Origin: Pseudomonadales bacterium
GTDB taxonomy: Bacteria; Pseudomonadota; Gammaproteobacteria; Pseudomonadales; Halieaceae
DNA: 64,000 nt
Direction: 5' to 3'
Assembly: GCA_024234855.1 (NCBI GenBank)
Contig: JACKNN010000001.1
Location: 930,001-994,000 of the forward strand
Below the pieces are notes generated by a model. It did not search any database. It saw nothing but the letters and a program-made list of their open reading frames with translations, and was not told the origin of the DNA. Below are positions 36,242 through 44,680 of this stretch, piece by piece (the first letter of the stretch is position 1; each line of letters starts with the position of its first letter). The translations under genes and the position numbers were made by a program.

Positions 36242-36355
36242 GTCCAGCGCACGCGATATATCCGATCAGGACTCGCCGTGAATACGTCCATGTAGGCTCG
36301 GATCGGCCATCCATGGCCTCAACGGTGCTGATCGGATATATCGCGCGCACTGGAC
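36242..36355. repeat. 114-bp inverted-repeat element A
   Basis: Arms of 28 bp (36242-36269 and 36328-36355) are complementary except at two positions and contain GCGATATATCCGATCAG. The 58-bp centre holds the palindrome GGCCATCCATGGCC. Read on the minus strand, the central 70 bp align with those of element B at 36401-36514: GAGGCCATGGATGGCCGA is identical in both, and flanking blocks such as CCGAGC and GTCCTGA are shared. The outer 20 bp of the two elements are unrelated. The element lies in the trxA/fusion-gene gap and encodes no ORF of note. Confidence 0.85.
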
Positions 36356-36400
36356 TCCGATTGCGCGTGTAATTTATTTCTCGGGGATATAACGGTGAGA

Positions 36401-36514
36401 GCGCAGGGAGTGCGGGGGGCTGATCAGGACCGTGTGAGGCCATGGATGGCCGAACCCGAGCACAGATGGATGTGCTTGTAGCGTGTCCTGAACGGCCCCC
36501 CGCACTCCCTGCGC
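36401..36514. repeat. 114-bp inverted-repeat element B
   Basis: Perfect 20-bp arms GCGCAGGGAGTGCGGGGGGC (36401-36420) and their complement (36495-36514), with a partly paired extension (TCAGGAC / GTCCTGA). The centre carries GGCCATGGATGGCC and a GCACA...TGTGC hairpin. It has the same length as element A, lies 45 bp from it in opposite orientation, and shares its core but not its outer stem. Both sit upstream of the fusion gene, so they may form structured leader RNA or be mobile-type intergenic repeats. Confidence 0.85.
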
Positions 36515-36631
36515 GGAGCAGGATAGATCTACCGACAACCAATCGAACCACTCGACAGTAGTCTTGTCAGACAGGTGAGAGTAGTCTCCCAGTAACCCAG
36601 AACACCCCTAACAACATCCGGTGGAAACAAG

Positions 36632-38767
36632 GTGCCGATCAAGAAAATCGCCGTAATCGCAATCATTGCCGCCGCCATCGCCGCCTGGTTCCACTTCGGC
36701 CTCGGCAGTTACCTGCAGTTCGACACGCTGCAGCAGCGGGTGGGTGAACCGCGCGCCTGGTACGCCGACAACCCCGCGCTGGCCGGCCTGCTCTACTTCG
36801 CACTGTATGTCGCCGTAACCGCCCTGTCGGTGCCGGGCGCGGCAGTCATGACCCTGGCGGGCGGCGCGCTGTTCGGCTTCTGGTATGCCCTGCTGCTGGT
36901 GTCCTTCGCCAGCAGTATCGGGGCGACCCTGGCCTTCCTGGTATCGCGCCTGCTGCTGCGGGACTGGGTGCAGGACAAATTCGGGCGGCAACTGCGTGCG
37001 GTGAATACCGGCTTTGAAAAGGAGGGCGCCTTTTATTTGTTTTCCCTGCGCCTGGTCCCCATATTCCCCTTCTTTATTATCAACCTGCTGATGGGCCTGC
37101 TGCCGATCAGGGCCTGGCGTTATTACTGGGTATCGCAGCTGGGCATGCTGCCGGCGACAGCGGCCTATGTGAACGCCGGCACCCGCCTGGGCGAACTGGA
37201 GTCCGCCGCCGGTATCATCTCACCTGGCCTGCTGCTGTCCTTTGTGCTGCTGGCGATTTTCCCGCTGCTGGCGAAGTGGCTGTTGGCATACATCAAGGCG
37301 CGCCGGGTGCTTGCGCCGTTCAGGCGCCCGCGCCGCTTTGATACCAACGTGATCGTCATCGGCGCCGGCTCGGCGGGGCTGGTGGCGGCGCTGATCGCGG
37401 CGACGGTGAAGGCGAAGGTGACACTGGTCGAGCGCCACAAGATGGGCGGCGACTGCCTGAATACGGGCTGCGTGCCCAGCAAGGCCCTGATCCGCTCCGC
37501 CCGCATCGCCGATTACGCCCGTCGCGCGCCGGAGTTCGGCCTGGAGCCGATGGCGGTGAAGGTGAATTTCCGGCAGGTGATGGAGCGGGTGCAGGCGGTG
37601 GTGAAAACCATCGAGCCCCACGACTCGGTGGAGCGATTTACCTCTCTGGGGGTAGATTGCATGCAGGGCGACGCCCGCATCCTCTCGCCCTGGGAGGTGG
37701 CGGTCGACGGCCGGACGCTCACCGCGCGCAGTATCATCATCGCCAGCGGTGCCAGGCCCCGGGTGCCGGCCATCCCCGGGCTCGATACGCTGGATTACCT
37801 CACCTCGGACACGGTCTGGGAGCTGCGGGAGGCGCCGGCGCACCTGCTGGTGGTCGGTGGCGGCCCGATCGGCTGTGAGCTGGCCCAGGCCTTTGCCCGC
37901 CTCGGCACCCGGGTGACTCTGGTCACCCACGCGGCTCGTATCCTGCCGCGGGAGGATACCGAGGTGTCAGACCTGCTGTCGGCGGCCCTGGAATCCCAGG
38001 GTATGACGGTGCATACGGGCTACGAGCCGCTGCGGTTCGGGCGTGACGGCCAGGCGCAGTGCGCCACCTTCAATACCGCCGGCGGCAGTGAAGAACTGGT
38101 CTTTGACCGTGTGCTGCTGGCTGTGGGCCGCCATGCCAACGTGGAGGGCCTGGGCCTCGAGGCGCTGGGCATTCCCCTCACCGCCACCGGGACTGTGGGG
38201 GTCGACGACTACCTGCGCACGCCGGTGCCCACCATATATGCCTGTGGCGATGTCGCGGGCCCCTACCTGTTTACCCACATGGCCAGCCACCAGGCCTGGT
38301 ACGCCGGGGTCAACGCCCTGTTCGGTCGCTTCCGCAAGTTCAAGGTCGATTACTCTATCGTGCCCTGGGCGACCTTTACCGACCCCGAGGTGGCGCGGGT
38401 GGGGCTCAACGAACAGGAAGCGCGGGAGCGCAACATTCCCTTTGAGGTGACCCGCTACAATATCGACGACCTGGACCGCGCCATCGCCGACGGCGAGGCT
38501 CACGGTTTTATCAAGGTGCTGACCGCGCCGGGCGGCGACCGCATCCTGGGTGCCACCATCGTCGGCTACCACGCCGCCGAACTGCTGCCGGAATTCGTAC
38601 TGGCCATGAAGCACGGCCTGGGCCTGGGCAAAATCATGGCCACCATCCACGTCTATCCCACCCTCGGCGAGACCAACCGTTTCCTGGCCAGTGAGTGGCG
38701 CAAGGCCCGCAGGCCCGAGCGGCTGCTGGGCTGGCTAGAGCGCTATCATCGCTGGTGCCGGAGTTGA
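36632..38767 (+). CDS. fusion of a TVP38/TMEM64 (VTT) membrane domain and an FAD-dependent disulfide oxidoreductase
   Basis: A 711-residue two-part protein. Residues 1-225 contain about six membrane segments with the VTT-domain core (SVPGAAVMTLAGGALFG). Residues 236-700 form a pyridine-nucleotide disulfide oxidoreductase: FAD loop GAGSAG (244-249), redox pair CLNTGC (Cys275, Cys280), NAD loop VVGGGPIGCE and ACGDVAGPY. In the C-terminal motif HVYPTLGE, Tyr stands where lipoamide dehydrogenase and glutathione reductase have their catalytic His, recalling mercuric reductase. It lacks the metal-binding N-domain and C-terminal CC of MerA. The start is GTG. The substrate is unknown. Confidence 0.88.
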   Translation: MPIKKIAVIAIIAAAIAAWFHFGLGSYLQFDTLQQRVGEPRAWYADNPALAGLLYFALYVAVTALSVPGAAVMTLAGGALFGFWYALLLVSFASSIGATLAFLVSRLLLRDWVQDKFGRQLRAVNTGFEKEGAFYLFSLRLVPIFPFFIINLLMGLLPIRAWRYYWVSQLGMLPATAAYVNAGTRLGELESAAGIISPGLLLSFVLLAIFPLLAKWLLAYIKARRVLAPFRRPRRFDTNVIVIGAGSAGLVAALIAATVKAKVTLVERHKMGGDCLNTGCVPSKALIRSARIADYARRAPEFGLEPMAVKVNFRQVMERVQAVVKTIEPHDSVERFTSLGVDCMQGDARILSPWEVAVDGRTLTARSIIIASGARPRVPAIPGLDTLDYLTSDTVWELREAPAHLLVVGGGPIGCELAQAFARLGTRVTLVTHAARILPREDTEVSDLLSAALESQGMTVHTGYEPLRFGRDGQAQCATFNTAGGSEELVFDRVLLAVGRHANVEGLGLEALGIPLTATGTVGVDDYLRTPVPTIYACGDVAGPYLFTHMASHQAWYAGVNALFGRFRKFKVDYSIVPWATFTDPEVARVGLNEQEARERNIPFEVTRYNIDDLDRAIADGEAHGFIKVLTAPGGDRILGATIVGYHAAELLPEFVLAMKHGLGLGKIMATIHVYPTLGETNRFLASEWRKARRPERLLGWLERYHRWCRS

Positions 38768-38863
38768 GTGCCGTACCGCCGGCTGATCGGGCGCCGGCGA
38801 GATGGTAAAGTAGGCGTTTTCCGGCCCATTGCCGGGCCTTATACAGATCAAGGGAGTTGGGAA

Positions 38864-39517
38864 ATGAGCAAGTTAGCGGTGGTTCTGGCGGGTTGTGGCG
38901 TTTATGACGGCGCTGAGGTCAATGAGGCGGTGCTGACCCTGCTCAGCCTGGAGCAGCAGGGTGCAAGCTACCAGTGCTTCGCGCCGGATATCGAGCAGAT
39001 GCATGTCATCAATCACCTGACCGGCGAGCCCGTGCCCGGGGAGACGCGCAACGTGCTGGTCGAGGCGGCCCGGATCGCCCGCGGCAATGTCCAGGACCTG
39101 GCGCAGCTGGATGTCGCCCAGTTCGACGGGCTGCTGGTGCCGGGCGGTTTCGGCGCCGCCAAGAACCTGTGCAATTTTGCGGTAGCCGGGGCGGATATGG
39201 TGGTGCAGCCGGACTTCCTGCGCATCGCCCGCGCGTTTCACCAGGCCGGCAAGCCCATTGGCCTGATCTGCATCGCCCCGGTCATGGCGGCCGCCATATG
39301 CGGCCAGGGCAGCCAGTGCACCATTGGCAATGATGCCGATACCGCCGCGGCAATCGAGGCCATGGGCGGCAAGCACCTGGCCTGCCCGGTGTCGGAGGCC
39401 CGCGTGGATACCGAGCGCAAGCTGGTGACTACCCCGGCCTACATGCTCGCCGGCGGGGTGGCGGAAGCCTACAGCGGTATCAGCAAGTGTGTTGCACAGG
39501 TGCTCGCGCTGGCCTGA
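38864..39517 (+). CDS. elbB: isoprenoid biosynthesis glyoxalase ElbB
   Basis: A 217-residue DJ-1/PfpI-superfamily protein. The N-terminal VLAGCGVYDGAEVNEAV and the nucleophile-elbow LICIAPVMAA are typical of ElbB/YhbL, which has glyoxalase activity and affects isoprenoid synthesis in E. coli. AGGGAG precedes the ATG. It lies 96 bp downstream of the fusion gene and four bases before the GIY-YIG gene. Confidence 0.93.
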   Translation: MSKLAVVLAGCGVYDGAEVNEAVLTLLSLEQQGASYQCFAPDIEQMHVINHLTGEPVPGETRNVLVEAARIARGNVQDLAQLDVAQFDGLLVPGGFGAAKNLCNFAVAGADMVVQPDFLRIARAFHQAGKPIGLICIAPVMAAAICGQGSQCTIGNDADTAAAIEAMGGKHLACPVSEARVDTERKLVTTPAYMLAGGVAEAYSGISKCVAQVLALA

Positions 39518-39520
39518 GCC

Positions 39521-39793
39521 GTGGCGCCGCCGATAAGTGCCTGGTCAGTTTATATCCTGCGCTGCGCCGATGGCAGCCTGTATACCGGCGTGGCCCGGGA
39601 CCTGGACAAGCGGCTGTCGCAGCACAACGGCCACCTGGCCGGCGGCCCCAGGTATACCAGCGGCCGGCGGCCGGTTGAATTGCTGTGGTCGGCCACCGCG
39701 CCCGACCGCAGCAGCGCCCAGCAGCGTGAGGCCGCCATCAAGAAACTGGGGAGGGCGGCCAAGTTGCGCCTGGTGGGCGGGGCCGGAAGCTAG
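39521..39793 (+). CDS. GIY-YIG nuclease family protein
   Basis: A 90-residue stand-alone GIY-YIG domain, the size of YhbQ. The motif appears as VYILRCADGSLYTG, with the following Arg (DKRLSQHN), and Glu in QQREAAIK. Such proteins are suspected DNA-repair or scavenging endonucleases. The start is GTG three bases after the elbB stop, so both probably share a transcript. Confidence 0.85.
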   Translation: MAPPISAWSVYILRCADGSLYTGVARDLDKRLSQHNGHLAGGPRYTSGRRPVELLWSATAPDRSSAQQREAAIKKLGRAAKLRLVGGAGS

Positions 39794-39794
39794 C

Positions 39795-39849
39795 GCGACC
39801 CACACAAGACCGGGCCGGACGCCTTGCAGGTCCGGCTAGCCTGGGTCGC
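39795..39849. terminator. nested hairpin between convergent genes
   Basis: The outer arms GCGACCCA and TGGGTCGC enclose an inner stem GCCGGAC/GTCCGGC. It covers the end of the ABC-F gene and the gap after the GIY-YIG gene. There is no T-run, so its terminator activity is uncertain. Confidence 0.4.
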
Positions 39850-41728
39850 TCGTGAGTTGCTCCAGGGCCTCCTGTTGCTCCAGCCAGGTTTCTTCCAGTT
39901 GCACAGCCCTGGCCTTCAATTCACCTTCGCGTTTCAGCAGCGCGGCCAGATCCTGCTTGCGTCCCTCCGAATACAGGTCGGTGTCGCTGAGCCGGGTCTG
40001 GACAGCGGCCTGCTCGGTTTCCACCGCGCTCATCTCGGCTTCGGTTTTCGCAATGGTTTTCTGCAGCGGGCGGAGCTTTTCGCGCTGGGCCGCTGCGCTC
40101 TGGCGTTTTTCCTTGCGGGAGTTGTCCCCCGCGGCGACATCAGTGCGCTCGACCTGTCGGTAACTCGACAGGATCCAGCGCTCGTAACCCTCGAGGTCAT
40201 CGGCGTAGGTTTCCACCCGGCCGTCGTGAACCAGCAGCAACTCGTCCACCGTATTGCGCAACAGGTGGCGGTCGTGGCTGACCAGGATCAGGGCGCCCTC
40301 GTAAGCCCCCAACGCGACCTCAAGGGCGTGACGCATATCCAGGTCGAGGTGATTGGTGGGCTCGTCCAGCACCAGCAGGTTGGGGCGCTGCCATACCACC
40401 ATGGCCAGTGCCAGCCGGGCCTTCTCGCCGCCGGAAAAAGGTGCGATGACACTGGTGGCGGTGTCGCCGCGAAAATTGAAGCCCCCCAGGAAGTTAAGAA
40501 TCTCCTGCTCGCGCGCGTCGGGGCTGAGCCGCTGCAGGTGCAGGGCCGCGCTGGCCTGCAGGTCCAGCGCTTCCAGTTGCTGCTGATCGAAGTAGCCGAT
40601 GGTGCAATGCTCCCCGGCGGTACGTTCCCCGGCCAGCAGGGGCAGGTCGCCCACCAGGCTTTTCAGCAGGGTGGATTTGCCGGCGCCGTTCTTGCCCAGC
40701 AGGCCGTAGCGGCTGCCGGGTCGCAGATGCAGCTCGACCCCGGCGAGGACGGCCGGGCCGCCATAGCCCAGGCTGGCGCCATCCAGGCGCAACAGTGGGT
40801 CGCTGCTTCGGGCCGGGGCGGGAAAACTGAAATCAAAAGGTGAGTCGATATGGGCGGGTGCCAGCGCCTGCATACGCTCGAGTTCCTTGAGGCGGCTCTG
40901 GGCCTGTCGCGCCTTGGTCGCCTTGTAGCGAAAGCGCCGCACGAAATCGTCGATCTCGGCGATGCGCCTCTGCTGCTTCTCGTAACTGGCCTGTTGGTTA
41001 GCCAGCCGCTCGGCCCGCTGCCGCTCGAAATCCGAATAATTACCTTTGTAGGCCTGCAGCTGTTGTTGCTCGATCTGCAGGATGCGCTCGCAGGTGCCAT
41101 CGATGAAGTCCCGGTCGTGGGAGATCATCAGCAGGGTGCCGGGGTATTGCTGCAGCCACTGCTGCAGCCACAGGGTGGCATCCAGGTCCAGGTGGTTGGT
41201 GGGTTCGTCCAGCAGCAGCACATCCGAGGGGGTCATCAGGGCCCGGGCCAGGTTGAGGCGGATACGCCAGCCACCGGAAAAGTCGCTGACCGGGCGGGCT
41301 GCCGCATTCTCACCGAAGCCCAGCCCCTGCAGCAGACGCTCGGACCGGCGCTCGGCGCTGTAGCCGTCGATTTCCTCGAGCTGGCCGTGCAGGGGTGCCG
41401 CCGCGTCAAACTGACCGGCGCTTTCCAGGCGCTGCAACTCGTCCCGCAGCGTGGCCAGTACGCTGTCGCCGCGCCAGACATACTCCCCGGCGGGCATGCC
41501 CGAGGCGTGCACCTCCTGGGCCATATGGGCGATGCGCAGCCTGGACATGCCCTCTATCTCCCCGGTATCCGCTACCAGTTCCCCCAGCAGCAGGGAAAAC
41601 AGGCTGGATTTTCCGCTGCCGTTGGCGCCGATCAGGGCCAGGCGCTGGCCGGGCTGGATGGTCACGTTGGCGTCCTGAAGCAGCAGCTTGCTGCCCCGGC
41701 GCAGTCCTATGTCGCGTAAAATAATCAT
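39836..41728 (-). CDS. ABC-F family ATPase (YheS-like)
   Basis: A 630-residue cytoplasmic protein with two ABC domains and no membrane part. Walker A motifs GANGSGKSS and GKNGAGKST, and signatures FSGGWRIRL and FSGGEKARL, are visible, each followed by LDEPTNHLD. The inter-domain linker is basic and the C-terminal coiled coil spans about 540-625. ABC-F proteins act on ribosomes; length and features best fit YheS, with Uup less likely. Confidence 0.9.
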   Translation of the reverse strand: MIILRDIGLRRGSKLLLQDANVTIQPGQRLALIGANGSGKSSLFSLLLGELVADTGEIEGMSRLRIAHMAQEVHASGMPAGEYVWRGDSVLATLRDELQRLESAGQFDAAAPLHGQLEEIDGYSAERRSERLLQGLGFGENAAARPVSDFSGGWRIRLNLARALMTPSDVLLLDEPTNHLDLDATLWLQQWLQQYPGTLLMISHDRDFIDGTCERILQIEQQQLQAYKGNYSDFERQRAERLANQQASYEKQQRRIAEIDDFVRRFRYKATKARQAQSRLKELERMQALAPAHIDSPFDFSFPAPARSSDPLLRLDGASLGYGGPAVLAGVELHLRPGSRYGLLGKNGAGKSTLLKSLVGDLPLLAGERTAGEHCTIGYFDQQQLEALDLQASAALHLQRLSPDAREQEILNFLGGFNFRGDTATSVIAPFSGGEKARLALAMVVWQRPNLLVLDEPTNHLDLDMRHALEVALGAYEGALILVSHDRHLLRNTVDELLLVHDGRVETYADDLEGYERWILSSYRQVERTDVAAGDNSRKEKRQSAAAQREKLRPLQKTIAKTEAEMSAVETEQAAVQTRLSDTDLYSEGRKQDLAALLKREGELKARAVQLEETWLEQQEALEQLTSDPG

Positions 41729-42020
41729 GAGGGCGCGAATTCTACCCGCAGTGGCCGGGCCGGGCTACAAGCGGCTGCAGGCCCTGTCGAGGCGGGAATA
41801 TCGTCTCCGGCGGGTGCGCGGGAATAGGGTGGCGCGGCGACGGGCTGGATAGTAGTATGTGCGTCCACTGCGAAACGCTTGCTCTGCCCACGCTATTGTA
41901 CGGAACTGATTTACCGCGTGACTGTCTCTAACCGGGGTCACGCTTTGTCCCCGGGGGGTAAGGAATCGCTTTGACAAGTGTATCTGCGATACTCCCTGTT
42001 CTCACGATTGGAAGGAAATT

Positions 42021-42797
42021 ATGAAGAAGTATGCACTACCGCTTGCCCTGGCCGGCCTCGTCGCGCTGCAAGCATGTAACCAACAGGCTGCGGACTCTGG
42101 CAAGACAGCGGAAGCCGCCGCGCCAGCCGCGCTGAAACTGGAATCCACCGAGCAGCGCCTGAGCTACGGTATTGCCCTGACCCTGGGCCAGCGCATGAAG
42201 GCCGATGCCGTTCCCATGGACGTCGATGCGTTCTCCGCGGGCTTGCGCGATGCGCTCAGCGGTGCTGAGCCGCGCCTGACACAGGAAGAGATAGGCGCAG
42301 AAATGCAGGCCTACCAGGAGAAAGCTGCCGCCGAGCAGCAGGCGGCGCAAGCGGCTCTGGCAGAGACCAATATGGCCGCTGCCACCGCTTTCCTGGCTGA
42401 AAATGCCGCTAAAGAGGGCGTCGTCGTCACTGATTCCGGCCTGCAGTATGAAGTCGTTACCGCGGGCGACGGCCCCAAGCCGGGTCCGGAGGACACCGTT
42501 GAGGTGCACTACCGCGGCACGCTGCTGGACGGCACTGAGTTCGACTCCTCCTACGCCCGCGGTGAAACTGTCACCTTCGGTGTTGGCCAGGTAATCCCCG
42601 GCTGGACCGAGGCCCTGCAGTTGATGCCGGTCGGCTCAAAGTACAAACTGGTAATACCACCGGAACTGGGCTACGGCGCAGGCGGTGCTGGCCAGGTTAT
42701 CGGGCCTAACGCCGCGCTGGTGTTTGACGTCGAGCTGATTGCCATCCCCAGCCAGGCAGAAGCCGCCGCCGCTGACGCTCCGGCCGCGGAAGGCTAG
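42021..42797 (+). CDS. FKBP-type peptidyl-prolyl isomerase lipoprotein
   Basis: A 258-residue protein. A signal peptide ends in a lipobox-like VALQAC (Cys19). The helical FKBP_N dimerisation domain spans about 42-130 and the FKBP catalytic domain (Mip/FkpA type) about 145-240, with the core GWTEALQLMPVGSK and LGYGAGGAG. The Ala-rich tail is disordered. It helps fold periplasmic or outer-membrane proteins. The 292-bp gap upstream contains a good -35 (TTGACA at 41972-41977) but no well-spaced -10. Its stop overlaps the stop of rsd. Confidence 0.92.
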   Translation: MKKYALPLALAGLVALQACNQQAADSGKTAEAAAPAALKLESTEQRLSYGIALTLGQRMKADAVPMDVDAFSAGLRDALSGAEPRLTQEEIGAEMQAYQEKAAAEQQAAQAALAETNMAAATAFLAENAAKEGVVVTDSGLQYEVVTAGDGPKPGPEDTVEVHYRGTLLDGTEFDSSYARGETVTFGVGQVIPGWTEALQLMPVGSKYKLVIPPELGYGAGGAGQVIGPNAALVFDVELIAIPSQAEAAAADAPAAEG

Positions 42798-43282
42798 GAC
42801 GCCTGGGGCGCCTGGTTCGCCACCAGGCGCCTGTGCCTGTTGTGAAGGCCGGCGATGAGCCGGTCTTCCAGCACAAAACGTGACTCCAGCACTTCCCCCA
42901 GGGAAGACAGGTCGCGTTGCAGGGTTTCGGGGTATGCCGCCCCACTGCCGTATTTTTCCTCGTAAGCCAGTATGACCTCGGTGGTATCGCCGATGGCGGG
43001 CATCAATTGTCCGGCCAGTGTGCCGCTGCCGTCGGCAAAACTCTCGGCTTCATTCAACAGCTCATGAAATACCTCGAAATGCCCGGCTGAGACATAATCG
43101 ACCAGGATGCTGCACAGCGCCTGCTGGCGCTGCATGAGTTTTGCCGGCTCCGGGGCGCTGTCCAGCGCGACCGCAATCTGGGTGTACTTGCCCAGCAGCT
43201 CGCGCCGCTCCTTCAGCCAGCGGGTGAGCAAGTCTTCCACCGCGGCAAACTGTTGCTTGGGGTTGCTGTTTTTGTGCGGCAT
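42794..43282 (-). CDS. rsd: regulator of sigma D (Rsd/AlgQ)
   Basis: A 162-residue all-helical protein of the Rsd/AlgQ family. LLTRWLKERRELLGKY, CSILVDYVSAGHFEVF and the conserved histidine-bearing helix fit. Rsd binds region 4 of the housekeeping sigma factor in stationary phase; in Pseudomonas AlgQ also affects alginate and lies close to algZR-hem and dsbB relatives. The end of the gene contains a perfect 9-bp stem (42807-42815/42823-42831) that could serve as a 3' hairpin for the convergent FKBP transcript. Confidence 0.9.
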   Translation of the reverse strand: MPHKNSNPKQQFAAVEDLLTRWLKERRELLGKYTQIAVALDSAPEPAKLMQRQQALCSILVDYVSAGHFEVFHELLNEAESFADGSGTLAGQLMPAIGDTTEVILAYEEKYGSGAAYPETLQRDLSSLGEVLESRFVLEDRLIAGLHNRHRRLVANQAPQAS

Positions 43283-43365
43283 GGGCTGCTTCCTGCGGAT
43301 GAACTCCTGACCCGGCTAACTATATGATTGCGGACAGGGGGGAGCAAGGCCGGTATTGAGATCAT

Positions 43366-43402
43366 CGACCGGGGCGGCGCGGCATGGGGGTCGCCCCGGT
43401 CG
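43366..43402. repeat. stem-loop between dsbB and rsd
   Basis: CGACCGGGGCG (43366-43376) and CGCCCCGGTCG (43392-43402) are perfect 11-bp arms around a 15-nt loop. It lies in the 181-bp gap; no T-run follows on either strand. It may attenuate transcription from dsbB into rsd. Confidence 0.5.
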
Positions 43403-43463
43403 GGTCAAGCGGTCGGATTGGGCCAGTGCTGTCCGGGGTGGCCAGGATGATGGGTGGCTGGAA

Positions 43464-43958
43464 CTATTTGCGAAGAACCTGCCATAGGCAGACTGACAGC
43501 ACGCCGGCGGCCATGACCAGGGTTTGCTCGGGGATACTGAGTCCCAGCGCGGTCCACTGGGTTTCGGCGCAGTTGCCGTCGCCCATCAGCACCAGGCTGA
43601 GGGTTTCGTGGAAGGGCAGTGTCTCCAGCATGTACTCCAGGCTGGGGCCGCAGGCGGGCACCTGGTCCGGAGGTAGGTGTTGCAGCCATACATGCCGGAT
43701 AGCCACGGCGGCGCCCGCCGTTGCGGCCACTGCGCACAGCGTGGCGTACAGGCGCCGGCCGGTCGCCCCGGGGTTGTGCAGGGCGGCGAGCAGGGCAATG
43801 CCGCCCCACAACACCACGAAAATCCGCTGGGTCATGCACAGCGGACAGGGCGCCAGGCCAAGGATTTCCTCGAGGTAGACGCGGGCGAACAGCATCGCGA
43901 CGAGGGCGGTGAGGGCCAGGCCGAAGAAGACCCGTCGTGGGGAGAGGGATTGCAGCAT
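43464..43958 (-). CDS. dsbB: disulfide bond formation protein DsbB
   Basis: A 164-residue four-helix membrane protein that passes electrons from DsbA to quinone. The two essential cysteine pairs are visible: CPLC (38-41) and Cys103/Cys130 in the second periplasmic loop. The quinone-site arginine follows in TQRIF. It lies next to rsd, as in Pseudomonas. Confidence 0.94.
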   Translation of the reverse strand: MLQSLSPRRVFFGLALTALVAMLFARVYLEEILGLAPCPLCMTQRIFVVLWGGIALLAALHNPGATGRRLYATLCAVAATAGAAVAIRHVWLQHLPPDQVPACGPSLEYMLETLPFHETLSLVLMGDGNCAETQWTALGLSIPEQTLVMAAGVLSVCLWQVLRK

Positions 43959-44008
43959 TATCCGGGATTTCCTGTGCAGTCGGTGCCGGTCGGGTCCGGG
44001 TGGCTAAG

Positions 44009-44644
44009 TTAGGGGCTTTTTCGCCCGGGCGCAATGTTCGACGGTGGGAAAATTGTTTGGTTCAATCTGTCCGAGTGGCTGGCGCTGAAAGCCCGCAACT
44101 CGGGATAGAACTCGAGGAACGCCCCCTCCAGCCTGGCCCGGACGGGGGCGAGATCGCGGCCTACATCCGCCAGCGGATTGCCGCGACGAAAACGCTGACC
44201 GATGCGCGCGGCGCTGGCGGGCACGGTTTCCCAGTCGAGGTACAGGCCGAGTATGTCGTGCTCCACCATGCGCGCCAGCATCCTGCGGGAGCCATCGCTG
44301 AGGGCATGTTCCTGGGCCAGCAGGGCGCTGTACACCCGGGCATTGAACTGCCCCAGCGGAATGTCGCAGTAGTGCTCCCAATATTTGCTGAGAAAATGAT
44401 CAAAACTCAGGTCTATCAGGATGCCGGCGTAGCGTCTCAGTCCCACGGGAAAATCGCGACGCAAGCTGGCGACCACCGGGTGCTCGTCGGTGTAGGCGTC
44501 GATGGCGCGATGCAGTCGGACGCCGCGTTCGATCGCCTCGGGTAACTTCCCTCGCAGCGCGCCCTTGCAGTAGTCGCCCTCGAGCCCGCCGGCCACCATG
44601 CCCTCATCGGGCCAGGCCAGGTGAAAGTGGGCCAGGAAATTCAC
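44009..44644 (-). CDS. acpH: acyl carrier protein phosphodiesterase
   Basis: A 211-residue DUF479 protein. The N-terminal MNFLAHFHLA, GDYCKG and the metal-binding LHRAIDAYTDEHP match AcpH, an HD-like phosphodiesterase that removes 4'-phosphopantetheine from acyl carrier protein. The start is GTG with a weak ribosome site. It lies between gshA and dsbB on the same strand. Confidence 0.9.
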   Translation of the reverse strand: MNFLAHFHLAWPDEGMVAGGLEGDYCKGALRGKLPEAIERGVRLHRAIDAYTDEHPVVASLRRDFPVGLRRYAGILIDLSFDHFLSKYWEHYCDIPLGQFNARVYSALLAQEHALSDGSRRMLARMVEHDILGLYLDWETVPASAARIGQRFRRGNPLADVGRDLAPVRARLEGAFLEFYPELRAFSASHSDRLNQTIFPPSNIAPGRKSP

Positions 44645-44680
44645 CGGCGTCGCGTGCCGTCGGTGCGCCGTGGCCAGCTG

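Noticed and set aside
36632..38767. Mercuric reductase (merA)
   Set aside because: There is no N-terminal metal-binding domain, no C-terminal cysteine pair and no mer genes nearby; only the redox centre and one Tyr are similar.
41972..42020. Promoter of the FKBP gene
   Set aside because: A perfect TTGACA is present, but the only -10-like sequence (GATACT) is 11 bp away, too close for a standard promoter.
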